From NCBI GenBank assembly GCA_951230915.1, contig OX579640.1, forward strand, positions 22,898,981 to 22,962,980: DNA of 64,000 nt, read 5' to 3'. The stretch is from Antitrichia curtipendula. Taxonomy: Eukaryota; Streptophyta; Bryopsida; Hypnales; Leucodontaceae. The notes below the pieces were generated by a model. It made no database searches. It was not told the DNA's origin and saw only the letters and a list, made by a program, of their open reading frames with translations. Numbering within the stretch: the first letter of the stretch is position 1; each line of letters starts with the position of its first letter. Made by a program: the position numbers and the translations under genes. Below, piece by piece: positions 46,905 through 59,524 of this stretch.

Positions 46905-47330
46905 ACCTATGATTGCCACTAATTGCAAATGAGCTTAGTTTGTATTGTTAAAAAAATTAATTGATTTTTAGTAGATTTTATTGGCAACCAAGAGAGGATT
47001 CAAAGTAACGCACATTAACATGTATTATTTGGATACCGGATGATTAAGTTATGAATTTTCAAAGTATTATCTCCACGTGTACCAAAAAATAGTTGTAGAT
47101 ACTTCTATGCACACCTATGATCATCACTAATTATAACCGAGCGTAGTAATTATAAATGAAATATAAATTATTTTTATTAGATTTTATTGGCAACCCAAAG
47201 AGGATTCAAATGCACTTTAACAGGTATTATTTGGACACTAGACGAATAAGTTATGAATTTTCAAAATATATTGTCTCTAGGTGTATTAGAAAAAATAGTA
47301 GATTCATGTAGACTTTTACAACTTGATTGT
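46905..47330. repeat. Tandem duplication, ~218 bp period
   Basis: Both copies contain CACCTATGATTGCCACTAAT or CACCTATGATCATCACTAAT, TAGATTTTATTGGCAACC, AGAGGATTCAAA and AAGTTATGAATTTTCAAA in the same order. Confidence 0.82.
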
Positions 47331-50300
47331 ATACATATTGGATAATCGATATCCAAGTTATTTTGATGTTGTTTGGTTCAAATGTAGGTGTCACATTTTG
47401 GGTAGTGTTGGATCATGTATATGCTTTACATAATGTGAAAGGAGAGCCTAGTTATGAGAATAACATGTCAAGACTTGAGATTTGTCAGGGATGTTATTTT
47501 TTATAATCAACATTCGCTTTCACACTACCGGATATAATATGAATATTGGATGGTTTGATCTAACTCAACCATATTCAAATAAGGGGCTAACCGTAGGACT
47601 TCATATTATTACAATACTTGCACGTTATCGAGAAAACATGCCTCTTCTCATCTACTGAAAGTTTGTCTTTTGTCTTGAAAGGACTTCATTGAAGTTATGG
47701 ACTTGAAGAAGAGAACTAAATTCTATGCCTCCTTTTTATTAATTGAAAATTTACTTTTGAACTTGTTTAGCTATTGAGGTTGAGACTAAAAACACATGTC
47801 ACTTCATAATTTTACAACGGCTTGGTCAAATTGGACACAAGTTAGTGCACTAAAGATTTGGTAATACGATGCATTTTGGACTTAAGAAAATAATTAATTT
47901 TAAAATGAACTTCATAGTAGGTTTTCTAAAAAATAAATTATTTAATACATTCATTATTTACGAAGGTGATGGTGTTGGAATGTTCTATTTTCTACTATTT
48001 CATTATTTCTTTAATTGTTTTTTTTCCTATGAAATCATTAGGTGACATCCAAATTAATGAATCTAAATGATCATTGATATCAATTGATAACGTCCTAATG
48101 AATTCAATTAAATTGCTTCAATATTCTCTAAGGCATATTCGGTTTGGCCTTCCAAAGAAGAGTTGGTAGAGAATTTTCTTTTTCAATCACACATTTTGGA
48201 TGTGTTTGATTTTTCAAGCTTGTATCTCTTAATAAAATTATAAGTGATATTTTTTATTTCATTTTTTATGCTGGTTGTAGTTGTTTCAATTGAAATATTT
48301 TTGCAATTATAGCTTTGACCATGATTTGAAGTGAACAATAGATAAAATTTTGATGTTCAAATAGATGATAACAAAATATGAAATCCCAATTACTATTTTT
48401 TTTACCTAAAGGTTTGAAATTTTAGTATGCTTGTTTAGTACCATTAAATTAAAAATCTCAAAGAATAAGAATCAAGGAAATGCTTTTCATTTTAAGAGCT
48501 TCATCTTATCAATTCCTTGTAGGATTTCAAGTTGATTAGGAAGGTTTTATTCAAAATTTTACAATTGTTATGATCTTAATGACATTCAATAGAAAAATAA
48601 TTTTTTGATGTTCTTTTTCTTTATAATTCAATGTTGTTGTACTTGGGACATGGAGGATGTTTGATGGATTTTTTAAGACAAAATAAAAAATCAAACCAAG
48701 ACAAAAATTAATTAATTAGAATTCTTTATCTTTATTAGATATCTACCACTAATAATTTAAATCCCAATTTCTGTAATAGCAATAGATGATCGTGTTATGA
48801 ACAATGCAAATAACTTATTGAACACATAAATTCTATATATGTATTATTAGAAAAAAGTAGAAATAGTCCAAATTAAAATAAATAGTAATTAATTTTATTT
48901 TGTACCTCTAATATGGCATAATAAATTAACAACAAATTATTTTATTTTATTTTATATTTCTAAAGTTGCTCAAACAATGGAAGAAAGTAAAAGTAATAGT
49001 ATGAACTATCAACCCAAAAATTGACACACCTAAAGCACAAGGTAATATATACATCCATACTTGTACTTGATCTCTTGCTTGTTTGATTGCAAGTGATTAT
49101 TGTGGCAGTCTTTATCAACCTTGAATTAATGTTTATTTTTCAAAATTAGTAATTATATTTTCTTTAATATCTTTTGCATGGATAAAAGTTTATTTTATGT
49201 CTTTCTATGTACATGATAAACATTACACAACTTTTAGGTTGATGATCAACTTGAGTCAAGCTAGTAAATGAAATACCAACACTATATATTTGTGGGCAAT
49301 GGCAAGCCTCAATGCACTCTAGTACGCAATGACAAAATTTTCAATTTTTAAATCATTGTAAGAAAATGTTTAAATGTTATTACAAAATCCGAAAGACTAA
49401 CTTCTAAATTTATGTACAATATATTGATAAAATTGAAGGTGGAAATTTTGATTTTGCTAAAATGAATTGCTTTAAAGATCTAGTATTTGAAACCTTGGGA
49501 AGTTCACTTAGAATGTCCATTAGAAACCACGTGCAAACAAAACTTTGAACCCCCTATATACTTTTTGAATTTTAAATTAAAAAAAAAAAATCAATAGAAT
49601 TTCCTATTTTGAAAGTTTATGTTTTGAATCATTGATATTTTATTTGTTAATAATAATTAGTTACAAATTTTTGAAGTAAAAAGATACATTGTAGAACTAA
49701 AAAATAACTTTCACATTCCTATATTATATAAGAAAAAATTGCCTAAAAAATGAACAAAAAATTTCAAAAAATAACTCTCTATTGAAAGCTCATTTTGAGT
49801 TGAATATTGATTCAATGGTCATCTAAATGTGTTCTCTATAATTATTTGAGTTTAAAAACATGCCATTTTAGTTCATTTTCAACCTCTTCTAGAAGTCATT
49901 TCATATTTTATTTGAGTTAAAAATTTTGGCAATAGAAACCTATAGTCATTATTAAACAATGCCCAAAATTTTAGGTTGAAATTATAGTTTAATAGAAACC
50001 ACTTGTTTGCACATGGTTTGTTGTAGTAGAATTGAGTGCACCTCCTAAGCTTGAAACCTTTCATCTAATAATAATTTGATCAAAGAATGAAAATCCTTTG
50101 ATGATAAATAAGGCACACTTATAAATTTAGATTTGGATTTTCATCATGAAGCCCAGTTGAAGATTATCAAACAAAATTGCATTTAAAATTTGAAATTACT
50201 ACAAAGGTTTTGCTAATGAAAACATGATCAATCAAAACCAAAATTCTAGTATATAATTTAAATTATTCAAAATCAAAACAAAATTTTTGTAGTGAGCTCA

Positions 50301-50406
50301 TACCACATACTATTAGAATAAATTTATGCAATTTAAAAAAAATACAATCTATCCGTCTTTGAGTAAGGCCAATTTAAATAAAATTGGCCAACCATTTTGA
50401 GTGCTA
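47331..50406. other. No gene seen
   Basis: AT-rich sequence with scattered homopolymer runs; open frames are all short. It may contain old unrecognised repeats. Confidence 0.3.
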
Positions 50407-50721
50407 AGGTAGTCCGTTTTAAAAGCAACCGTGCTCAAAAAGCAATCATGACGTAGAGGTACATTTTTCTTTCTTCAATGTACCAAAAATATACATTTGA
50501 GGAAGTGGTTGCTTTTCGTGATCACTGTGTTTCAACTTCAAAAGTTTGTAACTAATTCCACAAAGGTCCCCAAAATATGAAACAACTTGAGTTAGATGCA
50601 AGTTCCAATTTTCTTCCCATAAAAATTTATTAAAATTTATTTCAAGGAGTTAAGCTTCCCTCAAAAGGCAATCAATCTCTTAAATGGTCGCTCGAATGGT
50701 CGCTTTAAGAGCACACTACCT
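50407..50721. mobile_element. TA-flanked AGGTAGT MITE, 315 bp
   Basis: It starts AGGTAGTCCGTTTTAAAAGC and ends CTTTAAGAGCACACTACCT, with TA at 50405-50406 and 50722-50723. The interior shares AGTTTGTAACTAATTCCAC and TTTCAAGGAGTTAAG with the other copies in inverse orientation. Confidence 0.88.
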
Positions 50722-51496
50722 TATGTAAATTACGACCTTTTAGACTTGGAACTATAAATATTCTAAAGGACTAAATGTCCCTTCAAGTAACAATGCAAAG
50801 TTGACGCACATTTCTATAATCTCATTTTTTGGCATAATTTATATTTCTTTTAGATTGAAAAGCACATTAGCTTTTAGAAGATATAATTTTTTTAAATTAA
50901 AATTGGTGTTTATGAGCAAAATTTATGCCCCAAAAAGCTCAAAATAGAGATAGGTGGACAACACAAAGAAAATACAAAAATTCAAAATAATTTTTGTTAA
51001 TTTTTGTTTTTTATAGAAAATATTTTTTGTACTTCAGAAGATTTTGTTCATTTTACTCGTATTAGTAATGAAAAAGTTACGGAGAGGCTTGTTTTTCAAG
51101 GTATCTTCTTCAAACATTTACTCTTAGGATTCTTTTCTGAACTCAACTTCTACAATTTTCAAGTTGAAAAATAGACCTTGGTTTTTTAGGACTTAAATCA
51201 CCAAACTCCTTTCAAGCTAATTAAAATGGAAATTGAAAAATTAGGGCATTGAAATTGAAGTTCCTAATTTTTCTGTTCTAATTTTTTTGAGATTATAAAA
51301 CTTAAAAAAACTTTTAGAAAATTAAATTTGAATGAAGATCCAACAATTGGAAAAAGTTATACATTTTTAAAAATCCAACTTGTGCAACGCAAACGGACAA
51401 CTAGTTTGCTTTGAAAATTGCATACTTCTTCTTGTCTTGAGTTTCTACTCAAAAGTTTGAAAGAGTAAAAATATTTGGTTATTTATTGCTTCATGT

Positions 51497-52398
51497 CTAA
51501 CATCTAGTACTTCCACCTTTGGTATTGATTATAGCATTCATTCTATGAAATATGGTTGAAATGAGAACTTTAAGCATATCTATAGATATCCCTTCCCGCA
51601 CTCTTTTGCATCAATCCAACAAGTCCTTTCCTATTCTTGGGTATGGACTCATTATGAATATGGGCTTATAGTATTTTTCACAAATTTTCAATGGATTAAG
51701 ATCCATAGAGTTTGTTAGCCATGTTAACTTATTCATATTATAAGCTTGTCTCTATTGGTTTGTCATAAGACCATAGTGGAATAGAGCAACATCTCTCATA
51801 AAAAATAGGTCCTTTAGTCAATTATGGAAAAAACAAAAGTCACTCAATGCACCCTCATAAACAATTTCAACAAAATCATGCGCACTTTTATTTTGAGGCA
51901 TGATAACTAAATGGCATTTGTCATATCCAATAAAATCCTCTGACATGATTCATCAATCCAAATGTCTTTCTTCCAATCAACCTCATTTCAATACTAATGT
52001 TTTCAAGAAATTTGTAGCTTTTGTGCCTTTTGTGCGCCATTGAGGATTGACTTCTTAATTGCAATATGATTATTGTAGCTAAGGCTTCTAATAACCTTCC
52101 TCAATGTATCATTGCATACATTCATGAGCATGTAGTCTATAATTGCCACACTTGTCTGGCATCAATTGCAGTGAAGAAGTTAGCATAAGTCATTCTTGTC
52201 TTGATCTGAGAGATAAAGAGGCATACCAATAGACCTTTATGAGATTGCGGTCCCCCAAAGCTTGAACCTACACAAGACAATATAAATTGTTGAATATGAC
52301 CAACTCATTCATTCAGGAATTTATGTACCATTAATTCCACCTTCACTCAATCTAATAATGAGAGTTCTTTCTTCATTGATAAGCCAACAAGTCTTCAT
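51497..52398 (-). pseudogene. Dead Tc1/mariner (IS630-like) transposase
   Basis: Reading the minus strand across frames recovers the order of a Tc1-type transposase of about 300 residues. An N-terminal helix-turn-helix region reads ERTLIIRLSEGGINGT. Then come WKKDIWIDESC (first catalytic Asp region), DVALFHYGLMTN (second Asp region in related proteins), LTWLTNSMDLNPLK (the WP.NSPDLNPIE signature), and a C-terminal NAIINTKGGSTRC. Several stops and frameshifts interrupt it. No intact terminal repeats were identified around it. Confidence 0.75.
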
Positions 52399-52924
52399 TT
52401 TTGTTCAATAAAACTCAACAAAAATTCAATACAATGCAATAAAAAGTATTATATACAACTTTTTGTGCATACTCTTCTTGTTTCCACACACTATGTATAG
52501 TCTTCTCATTTCTAGTCATTTCTAGTTAGGTTAGATGCTTGTATTTGCTAGTTTTTTCTCTTCATAAAAAAAATTTGCCTCGTGCTATCAAAATCTGTGC
52601 CATGATGCATAATGCAATGATTGCATGGATGTTACTGCTACCAAGAGTTTCTTCACTATTTTGACAGCACATAGGGATGAAATATCTACTTAATTCATTT
52701 CATAATTGGTACTTGCAAATCAAAGAATCTTGCATTTTCTTGTCAAAATTAAAATATGATAATTGAAATTGGTTATGAGAGAAAAATTGTAGTATTTTTA
52801 TTGATATCATTAACTGAAGTTTTCGACTTGTAAAATGCACAAAGAATGAACACTAGACAATGTGTACACTTATTAATGGTGACTATCTTTTGAGAAGAGA
52901 CAGGCATCCCCATCCTTAAATCCC

Positions 52925-53075
52925 CCTCCCCCTTTGAAAATCAACACCCATGCAATTTGAAAAGAAAACAATAATCCCCATTTAAAAAATCAATAGCCAT
53001 GCGATTCATAAAAAACACAATATCCTCCTTTGAAAAATCAACAACTATTCAATTAAAAAAAAACACAATACGCTC
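52925..53075. repeat. ~50 bp tandem repeat, three units
   Basis: Units share CCCCTTTGAAAATCAACA, CCATGCAATTTGAAAA and AACACAATA. Confidence 0.75.
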
Positions 53076-54199
53076 TATGTTGTGCAATTTGACTTGAAAA
53101 AGAAGTTAGTATAAGTGCTCCATCTGCTTAAATCATCTACTGCCTTTCAAAATTGCAAGTGAGGGTCACAATAATTGTATTGAAACCATGTGGCATTGTG
53201 TAGATCATTATCTATGAAGCTTATTTTGATATTCTTTGTAAAGAGCTTGAAGCTTGGCAAATTGCGGTTACTTTGACAAGATGCTTCTTATTTGGGTCTC
53301 TAGACTTTGTGACTTGTATAATTATACCAACTTATCACTTACAGTACTAATGTTCAAAAGAAATTCTAAATGAAGCTACTTCAATTAATCTTCCAATCAA
53401 TGAAATTAAAATTAACCAAAATATCTGCAAGCTAAGGGCTTCACATGCAAAAGTTCTAGGATCACAACACGAGTATCCAAATTGATGTAGATTCCATCAA
53501 ACACTATTTTCCACTGTGCAGAATTCTCAACAAGTGGAATGCTTGCTTAGGTGCACAACTAAAAGTTGTTGCAATTTTAAAACAGAACATCAACCTAGCT
53601 CTTTAAAGAACTCCTCATGGACAAAATTTGATACTTGACAAACAGAGAGACAGACTTCAAAGAAGACAATTGCATTTGAAAACACAAAGAAGTATGATTG
53701 AGAACTCGCATTTAAAAAACAACACTTGCACTTTGAAGATGGAAGTGTTAGCTACATGTTTATTGTGCTTTAATTGAAGTAGTGTATTAGGGTGTCCGGA
53801 ACATTGATTGCAGGACTATGAAGAATAAATTATAGGTTCTCATTAAATTTTTTTTTTTTTTTTGTGGAATTGAAATTTTTACTGTAAATTAGGATTTGTT
53901 GCAAGAAGAAAGGACTTAAAGAAGAAGGAAATAAATTCAAAGATTGAGTATTTCAATGTAGGGAATTAGAAATGATTTTTGTCCAATGATTACATGCCAC
54001 ACATATAAAAAAATTATTCTTTGACTACTCTATTATTAGGCTTGTACATAGTTTTATACTATCACTATCACCTCGCTATATATTGTCAAAAAAACAAGAC
54101 AATCTTGAACAAAACATTTGTTCAATATTATAGACTTCAATCACATATGTACATTGCATGGTGACCCCAAATAGATAAACAGAACCAACATTGAAATTC

Positions 54200-54370
54200 A
54201 AGGAATTAAGGTCATTTCATTTTATTTAAACCTTTGTAGAATTAGTTATAAATTTTTGAAGTTAAACTTACATAGGGCTCTAAAAGTATTATATTCACCA
54301 GTAGTACATACCAGTAGTACATTCAGAAGTTCAAAATGTAATTATGTGTTCAAAGTGAAAGCACAAAACA
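54200..54370. mobile_element. Fragment of an AGGTA-family MITE
   Basis: About 150 bp match the family core: TTTGTAGAATTAGTTATAAA, then TTTTTGAAGTTAAACTTACA, then ATAGGGCTCTAAAAG and repeated CAGTAGTACAT words. The ends are missing. Confidence 0.55.
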
Positions 54371-54966
54371 CTTGTATTTTGGAGTGTTACACATTGTGTC
54401 ACTCAACACAAAATTGAGCTTTGCTTTTTAGAGATTTTTTTTGTTATACTTGGAATTTATAATATAGGTAAATAAAACATTCCCTAAATCAATACATTTT
54501 TCTTGTAATTTCTAAAAATATTTATTATTTATTACTCAACTTCTCTAATTTATTACATTTAAATTTTAGGGGGATATTGTGATGACATCCAAACAATGAT
54601 TTTCCCTTGGAAATTTGGACTTTGTGTTACTCTACTAGGTTTACAACTATTTGTTGAAGGAATTACAAGGAAATAAATTCTATGTCCTTCACATAGATAT
54701 AAAGAAGGATTTGTTCAACATGCATTTCTAGATATCCAAAAATATCTTCTATGAGTTCTTTGGTGAAAAATCATCTTCATCAAGTTGTTATTGATGTCTT
54801 ATTTTTATATATTTTTTGAATGTTTTCACTATTTTCTAGTAGTTTAAACAAACAAACAAAAAATACTAGAAAATTTTCCTTTAATTTATTTGTGCATGAA
54901 TTTTGGAATAATTTTTTTTACACCTCAATTTTTGAAAAATATAATGTTTTTATTATTCTATTGATT

Positions 54967-55024
54967 ATTCACAATACTACCGGTTATATGAATAATAAAA
55001 AAAATAGCCGGTAGTATTGTGAAT
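54967..55024. repeat. Perfect 17 bp hairpin
   Basis: ATTCACAATACTACCGG (54967-54983) and its exact inverse (55008-55024) flank a 24-base loop, with a further partly paired TTAT/ATAG. It could be a tiny fold-back element or a cruciform. Confidence 0.9.
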
Positions 55025-57077
55025 CCTACCTCCAAATGCAATATAATCAACACTTGTTTTGGGCTAATTATCATCCTAGAGAATTCTTCTACAATGTCCT
55101 ACTTACCAATCTAACAAAATTGAAATTGGCATTTTTCACCCTTCAAACTTTGGTCCATTTCATGAACTAGCCTAAGATTCAATGTTCTCAAACATGGCAA
55201 AATTTAAAAATAGTTATACTTATATAAACATTTAGAGCTACAAAAAATTTGAACACTGTAGTGCAAAATTCAAAATTTTAGCACATTGAAAGAACAAAAC
55301 TAAACCAACCTTTTACCGCCATCTAAGAATTCAAGAATTTGCATACAAGATGCTGCCAAAGCTATAGAAGTGGCACATCTTGAAGAAAAGAAGGACCTTA
55401 ATTGTCATGACCAAGAAGCTTGTTCAAGAGCCTATTTAAGTGTTTTTTTGCCAAAGTCTAGGTCCAACACAATTTCCTTGGCCAACTCTCATTTAGTGCT
55501 ACAACTTATTATATTCCCCAAATTGGGACTACTATGCAAAATAGTTTTATTGGCTTACATAGTATTGACCTAGAGAGGTTCTACATGTACTATGTAAATT
55601 TGTTATAAAGTAATATTATGAAGAAGGTGTTTATAAAATAACATCCAATGCTTCATTGACACATATCTAGTTTTAGCATAGGACTAATGTGCCATGTGCC
55701 TTTGTAAGTAAATTTTTTTTTCTAATTTCTTAACTCATAAAAACTTTGATATTCAATATTTTTTCTTTCATGAGTTGAAACACTAAGAAACAAAGTCCGT
55801 GCACCCTTCCTTACAAGGTCCAAGGGCTTTCCAATTTTACCAAGAATGTGACTAAAAGATGCACAATCCTAGAGATCTCAACATAACAAACAAACAACCT
55901 AACTTGAGGTATGAACTAGTGTACATTATGCCATTGCCACAACCAAAATAGAAGTTAAAGTAATTTTGTAATTTTTAATTCATAATTTTTTGGAAATTCA
56001 ATAACTTTCACGCCATAGGTCCAAATGCCAAGAAACAAAGTTTGTGCATCCTTCTTCGCATAGAGTTTTCTAATGGTATCAAGAAGGCAATCAGTAGACG
56101 CATAGTTCAAAATATTTAATGGTAACAAACAAACAAAACAAAAACAAACAACCTCATTTAAGGTATAGATAGATAGTTGCATTGTCATAAGACTATTTTG
56201 AAAGGGAAACACCCCCAGCCCACCTACTACTGGCATTGCCATTTTTCTTCAAAATACTTTGAAAAAAGACAAAAATTCCATTTTAAATTGGAAATTTTTG
56301 ATTTCAATTGCATTGGCATCCTAAATGAAGTACCAAAGATTGAAAATAAGAAGTGACCTTCACTAGCTTATTAACCCCCCCTAACTTGCTAATCTAAGTT
56401 ATAGAAGACTAGCCCAATTATATTCATTGTCCAATTTTGCCCCCTACTTTTGGCCCCAATTCCATCAAGAGAACCATCCAAATCCGTTGATTTTAATGAT
56501 AAAATCAATGCATTAATGCCTTCCAGGGGTAACATGTCAATCATTGATTGGTAAGTACTAAAGTGGCAATAGATATATGGAAAGGTGCAGGTTATGGGAC
56601 ATATCATGATGTTTATGACTCCACTCTACGAGCGGTTTTGTAATATCATGGCAGTCCACTTTAGAAATTCACAAAAATTATAATTTTCATCAGAAATTGA
56701 TAATTCTACTTAGGTTTGATTCGTGAAACAAGCACATACCTCTAAAAATATGTGTCGCTCTTGGAGTTGGCCCCAAGATATTCAAATTGCAATCTAGAGA
56801 GGTGATAGGTTTCAATTGTCTATTGCTCAAATTTGGATAGAAATACCTATTCCGGACAGGCCTCCCATCCTCCCATCAAAAGGAGATCCATTGTAGACAA
56901 TAATTGCATGCATTGTTCACTGAAAAATATTCTCTATTTTCTACCTCCTTGTCCACTCATCTACCTTCCCTCCTTGCTTAGGGAGAAATACCAAAGCTAA
57001 CCGTAATAGGTGAATCTATAAGACTAGAATGGGTCCAACTGACAAATCCCCACTTATATTGAAAAAAACATTCATTC
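55025..57077. other. No gene seen
   Basis: The ~190 bp segments at about 55760-55930 and 55970-56190 share short words (AAACAAAGTCCGTGCACCCTTC / AAACAAAGTTTGTGCATCCTTC, then AACAAACAA and ACCT), suggesting a diverged tandem duplication. No coding frame is convincing. Confidence 0.4.
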
Positions 57078-57700
57078 TTGGGGGGAAAAAATCGTTTCTT
57101 CAATTTTTCATTCTTCCTCATCCTTCAGTCATGTTTGCGAACATGGAGCTCAGTTTTTCAACGAATTTCCTGTATCCTACAGGCTGGAATGCTTAGCTTA
57201 TCACAAATAGATACTTCTAGCCTAGTCACTACTGCAGGAGAGAAGGTGTGGTGGTTGTGGGAGTTGTGTGGGTGCCATTGAAGTCGCACAAGTTCGGCAG
57301 ACCGCGTTTCCAGTGAGTGCTGCCAAGTTTCGTCAGGCTCACGTCAACTGAACTGGCAGTCTTTGAATTGAATGAGGTCGTTAATCATGCTCTTACAGCA
57401 TCCGACTTCAGCTCCCCTTGCAAGCGCCGAAGACGATTGCTCATCACGCATCACTCCGATGACCCGATCCGGCCATCGTCGACAGGACTGATGAATCCCG
57501 TTCCACAGTTTGAACCGAGCTTCATCTCAATTCCCGAAAGACCATCTCTGCACTTTGGCAGCTATGGCTTTCAGCAGGTCTGGACGGACCAGCTGGTGTT
57601 GATGCAACCGTAACTTCAGTTAAACCTTCACCGACTTTTCGAAAACAACAAGGGACCTCAACAAATGAGGGAATCAAGGTGAGAAATGGGCTCTGGAAAA
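57078..57700 (+). other. GC-richer island with exon-like frames, identity unknown
   Basis: A frame at 57317-57613 reads LPSFVRLTSTELAVFELNEV, later SPCKRRRRLL, and ends DQLVLMQP with a stop. An upstream segment at 57182-57244 (AGMLSLSQIDTSSLVTTAGEK) is bounded by an acceptor (CCTACAG) and a donor (AAG|GTGTGG). The segments suggest a small multi-exon gene or relic, but there is no family recognition and the phases are not proven. Confidence 0.25.
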
Positions 57701-57926
57701 GTGACAATGTTGGTTGAGTATGAATGATCGAAGGAGAAAAATTTTGAAACGGAAAAGCTGTAGAACACACAACCTCTTAAATTCTTTTGATAGGAAGCTA
57801 GAGTTAATCGTAAAGTATGTACAATGCAGGACCACGATCGGAGTTCCGGAAAAACACGGGACAAAACTTCCAGGAGCACCAAAACTGTGGTCCGATGGAG
57901 TTTGGGGTCGTGTTTCTTTTGTACCG

Positions 57927-58268
57927 AGGTAACATGTTCAAAAATCGCCCACCCAAGAGCTGAAACTGAATTTTGGAGAGGCAAAGCCTCTTGAAATAAT
58001 TTTTAGTAAATTTTCTTGAAAGACAAGTGGAATTGACATCTAACGACAAGTTGTTTTATGTTTTCTGGAGCTTTGTGGAATTAGTTATAAAATTTTGAAG
58101 TTGAAATAGCATAGGGCTTGAAAATCGCCCACCTCCTAAAATGTACATCAATTTGTACATTGTTGAAGGCTATGGAAAAGCAACATGTACACATTGTGTA
58201 CATTTGAAGATGTGGACTATTTAGCCTATGCGATTTTAGAGCCTATGCGATTTTAGAGCCTATTACCT
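57927..58268. mobile_element. AGGTAAC-type MITE, 342 bp
   Basis: It begins AGGTAACATGTTCAAAAATCGCC and ends GCGATTTTAGAGCCTATTACCT, with TA at 58269-58270; the left TA has decayed to CG. It contains an 18 bp direct duplication (GCCTATGCGATTTTAGA) near the right end. It is closest to the copy at 32690. Confidence 0.82.
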
Positions 58269-58418
58269 TATTCTTAGTTAATTCCATCCTATGACATTAT
58301 TGCTTCAAACTAGGGGGTACGAATTAGCCTATTGTGATTGGAATTTCAAAATTATATATAATTGTAAAGATGACTACCGGTATATAGACTTCATTTTTGA
58401 GGTGGTTTGTACAAAGTA

Positions 58419-59463
58419 CACTAAAATTGGTAAATAGTGTTGGATGACAATTAGTGTTGCTCCTTGTTTTTTACCCCCAACACTATTTACCAATTCATGT
58501 GTAAATAGTGTTGGGGCATTTAGAGCATCGCCACAGCTGACAAATGGGCACGCCAACTTCTTTTGTGGCGGCAAATGCTCCAAACAGGCTCGCCAAGTAG
58601 GGTACACGCCCTGTGAAAGTTTCATTGATAAAAAATTAATTGTAAATTATGAAAATTAACTTTCAGTTCATGAAAATAGGTCTATTGAGCTTTCAAAAGA
58701 ATTTACAACTTAAGTCAATTTTTCTATTGATAATAGTATACCTTTATATGCATGTGAAGTGGTAAGATGTTGAGCAATCAATATGGTATATGAAAATTGG
58801 AATTACTAGGAGCTCAACACAATTCCTAAGTATTGACAATGAGTGATCAAGTTTTCATCTTCAATTTATCGCATACTCTTTGAGAATCTGTAATGGACAA
58901 TGAGTTTCTTTATAAAACCACCTCTTCACCCTCTTAAAATATAAGTTATGCCAATGCCGTAAATTACATACATTGTCAATATATTTTTGTAAGGTATTGT
59001 GAGAAATAACATTGGCATTATTTCATTTTTTTACAACTTGTAATACTTGGGTCCTAGGATTAGCAAGCTAGGAGTGACTAATTGGAGGTTAGCTGCGGGT
59101 CTTTACCTCGGGAATGGGGTGAAAAGCACAATTTGATCATATGGTTAGCCGCAATAAAGCTCCACCATTTGGCCATGTATTCATTAAAATGTGGTGAGCC
59201 CAATCTGTTTTTGCCTGCCATGGGGCCCTTCCCTAAGCTCCGCCTAACCATTCGCCATTTTGAGCTTGTTTCGAGAGTTGCAGTGGGGAAGCTCTTAACT
59301 CCCACCGTCAAACTCTGATCTTTCCTTGGAAATGACCAAATTTTACTATAGAGCTTAAATAGTGTTAGAATGGGTAAATAATGATCTAACACTAACCTTG
59401 CAAATCACAATTAGTGTTAGGTGGGACAATTAGAGTTGCCAACACTATTTACCAATTCTAGTG
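58419..59463. mobile_element. 1.05 kb non-autonomous element with CACTA-like ends
   Basis: The 25 bp ends are inverted and nearly identical: CACTAAAATTGGTAAATAGT at the left and the inverse of CACTAGAATTGGTAAATAGT at the right, with TA on both sides (58417-58418, 59464-59465). The subterminal word AATAGTGTT/ATTAGTGTTAG recurs in both orientations. It starts with CACTA, but no 3-bp CACTA-type target duplication is visible, so the superfamily is open. The centre has a GC-richer stretch at 59050-59320 with no recognised protein. Confidence 0.75.
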
Positions 59464-59524
59464 TAGTCAAAAGTTTGTCTACTTGTTATGAACGTCCAAA
59501 ATTGTTGAAATCCAATTTTATAGG

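Noticed and set aside
46634..46906. 90-codon minus-strand ORF with hydrophobic stretches, briefly considered as a membrane-protein exon
   Set aside because: It shows no motif of a known family and no clear splice signals; too short to support.
54565..54600. AGGGGGATATTGTGATGACATCC looks like a polypurine tract followed by an LTR start
   Set aside because: No second LTR copy, primer binding site or gag-pol remnant was seen in the window.
56373..56390. TTAACCCCCCCTAAC, resembling a piggyBac end
   Set aside because: No matching inverse end with TTAA was found within 1.5 kb, and the bases after the C run do not match the family.
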